From positions 5,082-17,006 of the forward strand of contig JAQTNB010000002.1 in the NCBI GenBank assembly GCA_028714055.1: DNA of 11,925 nucleotides, read 5' to 3'. Positions 1 to 6,752 of this stretch are shown here, piece after piece. The notes under the pieces were generated by a model. The model did no database searches and was not told where the DNA came from. It saw nothing but the letters and a program-made list of their open reading frames with translations. The stretch's first letter is position 1. Each line of letters starts with the position of its first letter. Made by a program: the position numbers and the translations under genes. This stretch comes from Candidatus Omnitrophota bacterium. GTDB taxonomy: Bacteria; Omnitrophota; Gorgyraeia; Gygaellales; Profunditerraquicolaceae.

Positions 1-824
1 ACCGCGCAGGCAACAAACGTGCCGCGGATTTTATTGACCACCAGCGTTGCCAACGCTTCACCTTCGACCTCTTCGGCAATGATCAAAAGAGGCTTGCCGG
101 TGCGCGCGACCTTCTCTAAAAGCGGAAGGATATCCTTGATTGCAGTGATCTTTTTCTCATAGATCAGGATGTAAGGGTCTTCAAGAAGGACTTCCATCCT
201 CTCGGTATCGGTCACAAAATACGGTGAAAGATACCCCTGGTCAAACTGCATACCTTCTACGACGTCCAGGGTGGTTGCGGTCGATTTTGCTTCCTCGACG
301 GTAATAACGCCGTCTTTACCGACCTTATCCATCGCCTCGGCGATCAGTTCGCCGATGGTGGTATCGGAATTGGCCGCGATGGAAGCGACCTGCGCGACCT
401 CTTTCTTATCCTTGATAGGGGTGGAAAGCTTTCCCAGCTCATCCACGACCTTTGCCACTGCCTTTTCAATACCGCGCTTCAGCGACATCGGGTTGCTGCC
501 CGCGGTAACGTTCTTAAGGCCTTCGCGATAGATCGCCTCGGCAAGGATGGTGGCGGTCGTGGTGCCGTCGCCGGCTATGTCGGAAGTCTTTTCCGCGACC
601 TCTTTGACCATCTGGGCCCCCATGTTCTCAAAAGGGTCCTCCAGGTCGATCTCTTTTGCCACGGTCACGCCGTCTTTGGTGATCGTGGGCGAACCGAATT
701 TCTTGTCAATGACCACATTGCGGCCCTTAGGCCCCAGCGTCACCTTTACGGCTGCCGCCAGCTTTTCCACGCCCGCGAGGATCTTGCGGCGTGCTTCATC
801 CTGAAACAATAATTGCTTTGCCAT
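1..824 (-). CDS. groEL: Chaperonin GroEL (Hsp60), N-terminal half, cut by left edge
   Basis: This is the 60-kDa chaperonin subunit, which forms the ATP-driven double-ring cage that refolds cytosolic proteins with GroES as lid. The frame is open from ATG at 824 to the window edge, giving about 274 of the family's roughly 540 residues. The missing C-terminal part lies beyond position 1. Visible hallmarks are the nucleotide-binding stretch TLGPKGRNVV (residues 29-38), the catalytic Asp in TKDGVTVAKEI (Asp51), the phosphate loop DGTTTATILAEAI (86-98), GSNPMSLKRGI, and the start of the apical domain with DQGYLSPYFVTD. The start is set by AGGAGG at 835-840, 10 bases upstream. It follows groES after a 30-base gap and shares its CIRCE-controlled promoter. 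The sequence shows no sign of decay, and identification is essentially certain. Confidence 0.98.
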   Translation of the reverse strand, partial: MAKQLLFQDEARRKILAGVEKLAAAVKVTLGPKGRNVVIDKKFGSPTITKDGVTVAKEIDLEDPFENMGAQMVKEVAEKTSDIAGDGTTTATILAEAIYREGLKNVTAGSNPMSLKRGIEKAVAKVVDELGKLSTPIKDKKEVAQVASIAANSDTTIGELIAEAMDKVGKDGVITVEEAKSTATTLDVVEGMQFDQGYLSPYFVTDTERMEVLLEDPYILIYEKKITAIKDILPLLEKVARTGKPLLIIAEEVEGEALATLVVNKIRGTFVACA

Positions 825-854
825 ATCCAGTTAACCTCCTTTTATAAACCTTTA

Positions 855-1145
855 TTACTTGATCACCGCCAGGATATCCTCTTCGCGCATGATCAAAAGC
901 TCTTCCCCGTCTTTGGTGGTTATCTCGTTGCCGGAATATTTTCCGTATAAGACCTTATCACCCACCTTGACCTTAAGCGGTTTTATCGTGCCGCTCTCAA
1001 GGGTCTTGCCTTCGCCGACGGCGACGACCTTGCCCTCCTGCGGCTTTTCTTTAGCCGTATCAGGCAGTACAATGCCGCCCTTGGTCTTGTTTTCAGCCTC
1101 CAGGGGCTTTATCACCACGCGGTCTTCCAATGGCTTTATTTCCAT
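855..1145 (-). CDS. groES: Co-chaperonin GroES (Hsp10)
   Basis: This is the 10-kDa heptameric lid of the GroEL chamber, acting in the cytosol. The 96-residue product from ATG at 1143-1145 matches the usual family length. It shows the N-terminal MEIKPLEDRVVIKPLE strand, the GroEL-binding mobile loop ENKTKGGIVLPDTAKEKP (about residues 18-35), the core GKVVAVGEG, and the closing KVGDKVLYGKYSGNEI and EELLIMREEDILAVI. I chose the ATG at 1145 over an in-frame GTG at 1154. The Shine-Dalgarno AAGGAGG (1154-1160) sits 8 bases before the ATG, whereas the GTG overlaps that site and could not use it. The gene is first in a groES-groEL operon with its own promoter and CIRCE operator immediately upstream, so heat-shock control by HrcA is expected. 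Confidence 0.98.
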   Translation of the reverse strand: MEIKPLEDRVVIKPLEAENKTKGGIVLPDTAKEKPQEGKVVAVGEGKTLESGTIKPLKVKVGDKVLYGKYSGNEITTKDGEELLIMREEDILAVIK

Positions 1146-1153
1146 CGCTGACA

Positions 1154-1160
1154 CCTCCTT
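1154..1160 (-). promoter_or_regulatory. Shine-Dalgarno that fixes the groES start
   Basis: AAGGAGG reads on the minus strand 8 bases before ATG 1145. An in-frame GTG at 1152-1154 overlaps this site, so a start there, adding three residues, is unlikely. Confidence 0.85.
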
Positions 1161-1186
1161 TTAAATTGGTTTATGGTGGTTTTATT

Positions 1187-1213
1187 TTAGCACTCTGGCT
1201 TTCAGAGTGCTAA
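1187..1213 (-). promoter_or_regulatory. CIRCE operator (HrcA binding site)
   Basis: A perfect inverted repeat, TTAGCACTC, 9-base spacer, GAGTGCTAA, matches the CIRCE consensus exactly. CIRCE is the established binding site for the heat-shock repressor HrcA upstream of groESL and dnaK operons. Here its upstream arm touches the last base of the groES -10 hexamer and it covers the expected transcription start. HrcA bound here would therefore block initiation, and the element would also sit at the 5' end of the mRNA. hrcA itself is not in the window. Confidence 0.97.
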
Positions 1214-1240
1214 TTATAGGAGAAAAAAAATTTTTGTCAA
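1213..1240 (-). promoter_or_regulatory. Sigma-70-type promoter of groES-groEL
   Basis: The -35 TTGACA (1235-1240) and -10 TATAAT (1213-1218) are both perfect consensus, separated by a 16-base spacer made almost wholly of A and T runs. The -35 starts only 10 bases beyond the stop codon of the PilZ gene. Transcription should begin near 1206, inside CIRCE, leaving an untranslated leader of about 60 bases. A housekeeping-type promoter under repressor control fits the HrcA/CIRCE mode rather than an alternative heat-shock sigma factor. Confidence 0.9.
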
Positions 1241-1250
1241 GAGATTTTTT

Positions 1251-1604
1251 TTACCTTCTGCGCCAGGCATCGCGCATAAACAAAGACATCCCCATCAGGT
1301 CTGTCTCGTCGAAGGTAACGCCTGCCCGGTAGAGGTTGGGCTCGGAGGGTCCGGAAGGCTTGATCCAGGTAATCCTTCCTCTGGTGTAATAGGACTCTCC
1401 CTTTCCCGGGATGGGCAACCACATCTCAAAGGAGGTCCGGGAAGGAAGATGCTTGTCTGAGACTATGCCGATACCTCCTGCGCTGATATCGGTAGCCTTG
1501 ACCAGGTTCCAGGCATTGGTGTCCCGGTCGCGCATGCGCATGGAAAAGTCTATCGGAACGCGCTCAAACAGCCGTTTATCCTCAAGGACGAAGGGATCCG
1601 CCAT
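1251..1604 (-). CDS. Small single-domain PilZ protein (probable c-di-GMP receptor)
   Basis: This 117-residue soluble protein consists of one PilZ domain. PilZ domains bind cyclic di-GMP through an N-terminal RxxxR and a downstream (D/N)xSxxG. Both are intact here: R11-L-F-E-R15 and D39-I-S41-A-G-G44. Later strands with W and R residues (YYTRGRITWIKP, YRAGVTFDE) fit the beta-barrel. There is no signal peptide, membrane segment or fused output domain, so the downstream partner cannot be named. The start at ATG 1602-1604 is forced. An in-frame TAA lies upstream at 1645-1647 with no other start codon between, and the next Met residues (22, 24) would remove RxxxR. That start has no adjacent ribosome binding site. 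The nearest AGGAG is 31 bases upstream, beyond a strong hairpin. The gene ends just before the groES promoter, with no terminator between. Confidence 0.92.
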   Translation of the reverse strand: MADPFVLEDKRLFERVPIDFSMRMRDRDTNAWNLVKATDISAGGIGIVSDKHLPSRTSFEMWLPIPGKGESYYTRGRITWIKPSGPSEPNLYRAGVTFDETDLMGMSLFMRDAWRRR

Positions 1605-1609
1605 AAAGC

Positions 1610-1635
1610 AAAAAAGCCACGGTTTTCCGTGGCTT
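1610..1635 (-). terminator. Hairpin plus T-tract in front of pilZ (terminator or attenuator)
   Basis: On the minus strand a 9-bp perfect stem (AAGCCACGG 1627-1635, CCGTGGCTT 1614-1622) closes an AAAA loop and runs into TTTTTT (1610-1615, whose first two Ts also pair in the stem). This is a textbook intrinsic-terminator layout. It could end the HEAT-uvrB-coaX transcript, since coaX stops 30 bases earlier. However, the T-tract ends only 5 bases before the pilZ start codon, and the only promoter seen for pilZ lies upstream of the hairpin. pilZ expression must therefore read through it or use the hairpin. Confidence 0.75.
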
Positions 1636-1640
1636 CTCCT
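1636..1640 (-). promoter_or_regulatory. Remote Shine-Dalgarno for pilZ, separated by a hairpin
   Basis: AGGAG lies 31 bases before the pilZ ATG, too far for normal use. The 22-base hairpin at 1614-1635 starts directly after it. If the hairpin folds, only 9 unpaired bases (1605-1613) remain between it and the ATG, which is a normal spacing. The assignment as pilZ's ribosome binding site is inference. Confidence 0.5.
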
Positions 1641-1664
1641 GTGTTACTCATATTCTCTATTTCA

Positions 1665-1692
1665 ATTATACCTTATCTAAGGCGCCTGTCAA
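1665..1692 (-). promoter_or_regulatory. Sigma-70-type promoter for pilZ, inside the end of coaX
   Basis: TTGACA (1687-1692), a 16-base spacer and TATAAT (1665-1670) are perfect consensus. The whole promoter lies within the last codons of coaX, and the -10 contains the coaX TAA stop (1666-1668). Initiation would fall near 1658, giving a leader of about 54 bases before the pilZ ATG. The layout matches the groES promoter (same hexamers and spacer length). Confidence 0.85.
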
Positions 1693-2451
1693 GTATATTC
1701 GGTGTAATAAATTCAAGCCCTTCAGCGTAAACGAACGGTCCACATGGTCAAAGGCTTTTGTGCGCCGCGCGATAAAATCGATGCATCCTCCGGTGCCGAT
1801 GACCACTGCCTCCCTGCCGATCTCTTTCTTGATCTTTTCAACCAGGGATTCCGTAAGCAACGAATACCCCCAGAGCAGCCCGCTTAAAATACTGTTTTTG
1901 GTGTCCCTGCCGATGAATGCCCTTGTCTCCTGCAGGCGCACCTTTGGCAAAAGCGCGGTGCGCTCAAAGAGCGCCCGGAGGGAAACCTCAAAACCGGGGA
2001 TGATCATGCCCCCGAGGTAATCTTTACGGCGCGAGACAACGTCAAAGGTAAGCGCGGTGCCGGCATCGACGATGATCGCCGGCGCCTTATAGAGCCTCAA
2101 TGCCGCATACGCGTTTACCAGCCTGTCCTGGCCCACGGATGCGGGTTTACGGTAACGGTTCCTGATGGGGACGCGAAAATCCTCCCCAAGGACCAGCGGC
2201 GCACTGCCGGTCAATGAGAGAAGCGCTTTTTTTAAAGGCGCTACTACCGAAGGCACGACGCTTGCGATGATCGCCGAACCGACAGGATAGGCGCGCGTGT
2301 TCCTGCGTAAAAAAGCACCCAGGCCCGCCGTTCCTGACCTTGTCGGGATATCGAACCTCTTGATCAGCATGCTTCCTCTAAATAAGGCGCAGCTGATAGC
2401 GCTATTACCGATATCCGCGCTTAAAAGGGACTTTGAAAGGGTATTTTTCAT
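1666..2451 (-). CDS. coaX: Type III pantothenate kinase
   Basis: CoaX phosphorylates pantothenate with ATP, the first committed step of coenzyme A synthesis in the cytosol. Type III enzymes belong to the ASKHA superfamily, are not feedback-inhibited by CoA, and are usually about 255 residues; this one is 261. Motifs are in family order: the phosphate loop S-A-D13-I-G-N-S17 (residues 11-17), VGQDR (107-111), the metal/phosphate motif VDAGTALTFDVV (128-139), LGGMIIPG (146-153), GRDTKNSILSGLLWGY (181-196), and IGTGGCIDFI (218-227). The start ATG lies 19 bases after the uvrB stop, with a modest GAGG 10 bases upstream, so it reads as the third gene of the HEAT-uvrB-coaX unit. An ATG 7 bases further upstream is out of frame. 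Its last nine codons double as the pilZ promoter. Confidence 0.95.
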   Translation of the reverse strand: MKNTLSKSLLSADIGNSAISCALFRGSMLIKRFDIPTRSGTAGLGAFLRRNTRAYPVGSAIIASVVPSVVAPLKKALLSLTGSAPLVLGEDFRVPIRNRYRKPASVGQDRLVNAYAALRLYKAPAIIVDAGTALTFDVVSRRKDYLGGMIIPGFEVSLRALFERTALLPKVRLQETRAFIGRDTKNSILSGLLWGYSLLTESLVEKIKKEIGREAVVIGTGGCIDFIARRTKAFDHVDRSFTLKGLNLLHRIYLTGALDKV

Positions 2452-2470
2452 CTCGCATGAGCCTCAAGCG

Positions 2471-4456
2471 TTAACGCGGGGCTTCCTTGTTCTTAAGGGA
2501 CTTGATCTGGTCCCGCAGGGCTGCCGCCTTTTCAAACTGGAGATTCCTGGCAGCCAGCTCCATCTCATATTCCAACTCCGAGATAAAACGCATCAATTCG
2601 TATTCATCCTTTGCCTGGCCGCTGAGCGCCACGGTAAATTCCTCTGCCGCTGCCAGGTCTTCTATCCCCTCCTTGATCGCCTTGCTCACCGAGCGGGGGG
2701 TTATCTTGTGTTCCCGGTTGAACTCCATCTGTATCGCCCTTCTGCGGCTGCTCTCCCGTATTGCCTTCTCCATGGAAGGAGTGACCGTATCCGCGTACAT
2801 GATCACCCGTCCGTTGATGTTACGCGCGGCACGTCCTGCCACCTGGATGAGGGAAGTCGCGGAGCGTAAGAACCCTTCCTTGTCCGCGTCCAGTATCGCC
2901 ACCAGCGAAACCTCCGGAAGGTCAAGCCCCTCGCGCAAAAGGTTGATGCCGACCAGGCAGTCAAATTCCTTTTGCCGCAGGTCCCTGAGTATCTTGGAGC
3001 GCTCGATAGTCTGGATCTCCGAATGAAGGTATTTTACCGCTAATCCCTTTTCCTGTAAATAGCTGGTCAGGTCCTCTGCCATGCGTTTGGTAAGCGTCGT
3101 GACCAGAACGCGCTCCCCTGCCTTGGCGCGGCTCCTCACCTCTTCAACCAGGTCGTCAACCTGTCCTTGCGTAGGCTTGATTATGATCTCGGGGTCGATC
3201 AGGCCCGTAGGCCGTATGATCTGCTGGATGACGCGGCCCCGGCTCTTTGCGATCTCGTATTCCGAAGGGGTCGCGGAGACAAAAACCGCCTTTTTGGCAA
3301 TCGATTCAAATTCCGTAAATGTAAGCGGGCGGTTATCCAGGCAGGAAGGAAGCCTGAAGCCGTATTCCACGAGGATCTCTTTGCGCGCCCGGTCGCCTTC
3401 AAACATCCCGCGTATCTGGGGGACGGTAACGTGGGATTCGTCTATCACTACCAGGAAGTCTTCGGGGAAATAATCCATCAGGCACCAGGGCCTCTCGCCC
3501 GGAGGCCTTCCGGAAAGATGGCGGGAATAATTTTCTATCCCGTGGCAATAGCCGATCTCTTTAAGCATCTCCATGTCATAGCGCGTTCGCGATTCAAGCC
3601 TTTGCGCCTCAAGAAGCTTATGGCGGCTTTTTAAGGAATCCAGCTGCCCGATGAGCTCGGCCTCGATCGAGGCAAGCGCCCCATCGACGCGGGAAGGAGA
3701 AACGATGAAATGCTTGGCAGGGTAAACCGCGGTGCGCTTGAGGCCCGTGATGACATTGCCTGATACCGGGTCGATCTCCGAAATCCTGGCTACCGTATCA
3801 AAACTCAACTCAACGCGCAGGGCCTTTTGCTGATAAGAAGGGAATATCTCAACGGTGTCGCCGCGCACCCTGACCCTCCCGCGCACGAATTCGTAGTCGT
3901 TGCGTTCATACTGGATATTGATCAGCCCGGCAAGGAGGCTCTCGCGGCTCATCTGGCTGCCTTCTTCGATAAAGATAAGCATATCCTGGTAATCCTGGGG
4001 GCTTCCCAGGTTATAGATACAAGAGACCGAAGCCACGACCAGGGTATCTTTGCGCGACATAAGGCTGGTGGTAGCCGAAAGCCTCAGGCGGTCCAGCCGT
4101 TCGTTTATGGAGGCGTCCTTCTCTATATAGGTATCCGTGGAGGGAACGTAGGCTTCGGGCTGGTAATAATCGTAATAACTGACGAAATACTCGACTGCGT
4201 TGTGGGGGAAAAATTCCTTGAACTCGGAATATAACTGCGCGGCAAGCGTTTTATTCGGAGAGATCACCAGGACCGGCAGGTCAATGCGGGAAATAACGTT
4301 GGCGAGCGTAAAGGTCTTTCCCGAGCCGGTCGCACCCAGGAGCGTTTGATAGGACTTACCTTCCTGAAGGAGCCCCTGCGTAAGGCCTGCTATCGCCTGA
4401 GGCTGGTCGCCGCACGGCTTATAGGAGGTCTTAAGCTGAAAACCCTTTGAGGGCAT
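2471..4456 (-). CDS. uvrB: Excinuclease ABC subunit B
   Basis: UvrB is the damage-verifying helicase-like subunit of nucleotide excision repair. It is loaded by UvrA and recruits UvrC for incision. The 661-residue length is typical. The sequence shows Walker A GATGSGKT (41-48), the damage-probing beta-hairpin region rich in aromatics, YYDYYQPEAYVPSTDTY (94-110), the DEAD-like Walker B IDESH (D339-H342), helicase motif VI QVAGRAARN (538-546), and a C-terminal UVR coiled-coil motif that contacts UvrC (about 622-656, including LQFEKAAALRDQI). Its ATG overlaps the upstream HEAT-gene stop as TAATG. No clear Shine-Dalgarno precedes it, so translational coupling by reinitiation is likely. uvrA and uvrC are not present here. 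I see no damage to the frame. Confidence 0.98.
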   Translation of the reverse strand: MPSKGFQLKTSYKPCGDQPQAIAGLTQGLLQEGKSYQTLLGATGSGKTFTLANVISRIDLPVLVISPNKTLAAQLYSEFKEFFPHNAVEYFVSYYDYYQPEAYVPSTDTYIEKDASINERLDRLRLSATTSLMSRKDTLVVASVSCIYNLGSPQDYQDMLIFIEEGSQMSRESLLAGLINIQYERNDYEFVRGRVRVRGDTVEIFPSYQQKALRVELSFDTVARISEIDPVSGNVITGLKRTAVYPAKHFIVSPSRVDGALASIEAELIGQLDSLKSRHKLLEAQRLESRTRYDMEMLKEIGYCHGIENYSRHLSGRPPGERPWCLMDYFPEDFLVVIDESHVTVPQIRGMFEGDRARKEILVEYGFRLPSCLDNRPLTFTEFESIAKKAVFVSATPSEYEIAKSRGRVIQQIIRPTGLIDPEIIIKPTQGQVDDLVEEVRSRAKAGERVLVTTLTKRMAEDLTSYLQEKGLAVKYLHSEIQTIERSKILRDLRQKEFDCLVGINLLREGLDLPEVSLVAILDADKEGFLRSATSLIQVAGRAARNINGRVIMYADTVTPSMEKAIRESSRRRAIQMEFNREHKITPRSVSKAIKEGIEDLAAAEEFTVALSGQAKDEYELMRFISELEYEMELAARNLQFEKAAALRDQIKSLKNKEAPR

Positions 4457-5763
4457 TAAAAACCGTATTGCTTGACGATCTTTATCAGGTCAGCAACCGC
4501 CTCTTTATCTTTAAGCTCTCCCAAAACATAGGCGACGCTGGCAACGGCATCGGTATCGTCCTGATACAGGGCGTGGCGCAGCGCGGGAAGCGTTATGGGC
4601 TCACGCAGTTCTTCCAGGACAAAGGGGATATCCGCGTGCAGGGGGTTCTTGTAATTCTCCAGCGCATCTATGATCATCAGCATGAGGTCTTTACCCTGGA
4701 CGCTGAAGGCCGCATGGAAGCTGGCGGCAGGAAGCCTGCGGTTACGGGCAAGGACGTCATTTGCCTTTCCGAGCGCGTAGGGCTTGATGACCCTCAGGGC
4801 CTTGGCTGCGCCCTTTTTGACGCTGGCCGGGCTTAAGGGATCGGCGATCTCCTTCAGGAGCGCGGGGACGACCTTTTCATCCTTGAGGTTTGCCAAACCC
4901 ACATATGCGCTTGCCTTCATCAGGGGATCGGTGCTCCGCGTGCCTTCCCACAATACCTTGTCGAGCCTGCGGGTTTCAGTGCCTTTTGCTTTCTTGACCT
5001 TAACGGGATATGATTTTTTCGCTTCTTTAAAAGCGCTTAAGGCTTCTTTTGCCGAGGCCTGCACCATGGGGTCATTATCGCTGACCCTGGCTGCTACGGC
5101 CCGCATGGCGGGATCTTCGCGGCTCCTGGTGGTCTTTGCAGGCGCCGGAGGAGTAGCCGCGTTGATCTGGGCCAATGCCACGCAGGCTGCCTGGCGCAGC
5201 TGGGGGTTTTCGTCCTTCAGCGCTTCCATGATCAGCGCAGCGGCGGGATAGAATTTATTTTTTCCCAGTTCCTGCACTGCCTTGATCCTGACCGTAGCCA
5301 CCGGGTCTTCGGCAAGGACCGCTGCTATCTTAGGAAGAAAGCGTTCTTTAAGCTTGCCGAGCTGCTCGACGGCTACCGCCCGTACTGCCGCGTCTTCATC
5401 TTCAAGGAAACTGATCAGCATCTCCTGGGCGCTTGACTGCCCCAGTTCATAGAGCGCCTTGGAGGAAGAGATCCTCACCAGGTAATTCTCGTCATCCTGG
5501 AGGCCACGAAGCAGCGGCACCGCGTCTTTGAGGTTAAGCGCCCCTGCTGCCTGCGACGCATAGGCCTTAACGAAAAATTCCTTGCTCTTCAGGCCCTGCA
5601 TGACTACTTCCTGCGCGGCAGGATCGCCGATCTTGCCCAGCGCCTCAAGGGCTTTGCTGGAAACGAGGATCTTGGCGTACTTATCCGGCTCTCCGAGAGC
5701 GCTGCCGGAAATCAACAAAGGAAAGATAAATGCGCACGCAATGATGGAGAATATTTTTTTCAT
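4456..5763 (-). CDS. Exported HEAT-repeat protein of unknown function
   Basis: The product has 435 residues. It begins with a classical Sec signal peptide: KK at 2-3, hydrophobic core about 4-20, and a plausible cleavage after ALG24. The mature part is almost entirely HEAT/PBS-lyase-like alpha-solenoid. About five repeats span residues 30-202, with recurring patterns such as ALEALGKIGDPAA, SSKALYELGQ, AVRAVAVEQLGKL and QLRQAACVALAQI. A basic, Pro/Ala-rich linker follows (about 203-265), then a second repeat block (about 268-432). No catalytic motif is visible. HEAT solenoids usually act as protein-binding scaffolds, so an envelope or periplasmic scaffold role is inference. The start follows a strong purine-rich ribosome site (GGAGGAGGAG). 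It is the first gene after its own promoter, and its stop overlaps uvrB as TAATG. Cyanobacterial phycobilin-lyase function is not supported. Confidence 0.85.
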   Translation of the reverse strand: MKKIFSIIACAFIFPLLISGSALGEPDKYAKILVSSKALEALGKIGDPAAQEVVMQGLKSKEFFVKAYASQAAGALNLKDAVPLLRGLQDDENYLVRISSSKALYELGQSSAQEMLISFLEDEDAAVRAVAVEQLGKLKERFLPKIAAVLAEDPVATVRIKAVQELGKNKFYPAAALIMEALKDENPQLRQAACVALAQINAATPPAPAKTTRSREDPAMRAVAARVSDNDPMVQASAKEALSAFKEAKKSYPVKVKKAKGTETRRLDKVLWEGTRSTDPLMKASAYVGLANLKDEKVVPALLKEIADPLSPASVKKGAAKALRVIKPYALGKANDVLARNRRLPAASFHAAFSVQGKDLMLMIIDALENYKNPLHADIPFVLEELREPITLPALRHALYQDDTDAVASVAYVLGELKDKEAVADLIKIVKQYGF

Positions 5764-5815
5764 ATCTCCTCCTCCCTGGTTATACGCTGCTTAGTCCTGA
5801 CGGAACTATTTTTGT

Positions 5816-5844
5816 ATTGTATCACGCCCGGGGCAGTGTGTCAA
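5816..5844 (-). promoter_or_regulatory. Sigma-70-type promoter of the HEAT-uvrB-coaX unit
   Basis: TTGACA (5839-5844), a 17-base spacer and TACAAT (5816-5821) lie in the 101-base gap after nadC. Transcription should begin near 5809, giving a leader of about 45 bases. The spacer contains an imperfect inverted repeat centred on CCCGGG. No terminator for the upstream operon is visible in the gap, so read-through from nadC is possible. Confidence 0.85.
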
Positions 5845-5864
5845 AAGATGTTTCAAAAGGCCGC

Positions 5865-6752
5865 TTACCCCAGCACCTCCAGGCTAAAATCGATCGAGCT
5901 CACCGAATGCGTCAGGTCTCCGATAGAGATCACATCCACGCCCGTGGCGGCGATCTCTTTGACGGTCTCTATCTCCACCCCTCCGGAAGCCTCGATCTTG
6001 GTCTTGGGATGGTGGCTGGTAAAAGGGGTCGCATCGCGGATCTCTACGGCCTTGCGGATATCGGCAAGGTCCATATTATCAAGCATGATCACGTCGGGCT
6101 TGAATTTAAGCGCGTGCTTGAATTCATCGAGGTTCTGCACCTCGATTTCTATCTTGTACCCTTTGGGGACTTTCGGCAGCTGGTTATACCCCTCGGTGAT
6201 CTTCAGGTGGTTGTCCTTGATCAGGATCATCTCATCGAGCGCCATGCGGTGGTTAAAGCCGCCGCCGATCCTGACGGCGTATTTCTGGAGCTCGCGCAGC
6301 CCCGGCATGGTCTTCCTGGTATCGGTGATCTTGGCCTTATGGGGCTTTATCTCTTCCACATACTGGTGAGTCCTGGTGGCGACCCCCGAAAGCAGCGCCA
6401 GGAGGTTCAACCCCACCCGTTCGGCGCTGAGTACGCTATGGGCCCTGCCTTCGACGGTGGCAATGCTCTTGCCCTTCTTAAGGCGCTGCCCTTCTTTGGC
6501 AAGAGGCAAAAATCTGGTATCCTTGTCAACCACCTTGAAAGCCCGTTCGATCACCTCCAGGCCGCAGACGATACAGTCTTCCCTGGCAATGATCTCAGCC
6601 TTGATCTTCTTATTTTTGGGGATGGTAAGCTCCGTGGTGATATCGCCCTTACCGATATCTTCAAAAAGCGCGTGCCGCACTACGCTGTCCACTTTATGCG
6701 GGTCAAGCCGCGGCTCCTCATGAGAAAGAAAATATGTCCCTTCCGCCATCAT
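5865..6752 (-). CDS. nadC: Nicotinate-nucleotide pyrophosphorylase (quinolinate phosphoribosyltransferase)
   Basis: NadC converts quinolinate and PRPP to nicotinate mononucleotide, CO2 and PPi in de novo NAD synthesis in the cytosol. The length of 294-295 residues is near the family norm. Motifs are EDIGKGDITT (31-40), ERVGLNLLALLSGVATRT (111-128), the substrate-binding run DTRKTMPGLR (144-153), GGGFNHR (163-169), LIKDNH (177-182), EIEVQN (202-207), LDNMD (224-228), EASGGV (254-259) and ISIGDLTHS (275-283). Two ATGs are adjacent. The first (6750-6752) overlaps the valS stop as ATGA, but a G-rich ribosome site (AAGGGGGG) ends only one base before it, so the second (6747-6749) may be the true start. 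It is last in the lysC-cimA-valS-nadC run. nadA and nadB are not in the window. Confidence 0.97.
   Translation of the reverse strand: MMAEGTYFLSHEEPRLDPHKVDSVVRHALFEDIGKGDITTELTIPKNKKIKAEIIAREDCIVCGLEVIERAFKVVDKDTRFLPLAKEGQRLKKGKSIATVEGRAHSVLSAERVGLNLLALLSGVATRTHQYVEEIKPHKAKITDTRKTMPGLRELQKYAVRIGGGFNHRMALDEMILIKDNHLKITEGYNQLPKVPKGYKIEIEVQNLDEFKHALKFKPDVIMLDNMDLADIRKAVEIRDATPFTSHHPKTKIEASGGVEIETVKEIAATGVDVISIGDLTHSVSSIDFSLEVLG

Noticed and set aside
1143..1154. GTG 1152-1154 as the groES start
   Set aside because: It overlaps the AAGGAGG ribosome site. The ATG 9 bases on has correct spacing and gives the family's usual N-terminus.
1604..1665. c-di-GMP riboswitch upstream of pilZ
   Set aside because: The leader is only about 54 bases with a single simple stem, and lacks the conserved core of either known c-di-GMP riboswitch class.
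5734..5763. Lipobox-like IIAC (Cys10) in the HEAT protein, suggesting a lipoprotein
   Set aside because: The cysteine falls within the hydrophobic core, too close to the N-terminus. A normal signal peptide cleaved near residue 24 fits better.
5816..5864. Terminator after nadC
   Set aside because: No stem followed by a T-run is present. The only dyad is in the promoter spacer, without a T-tract.
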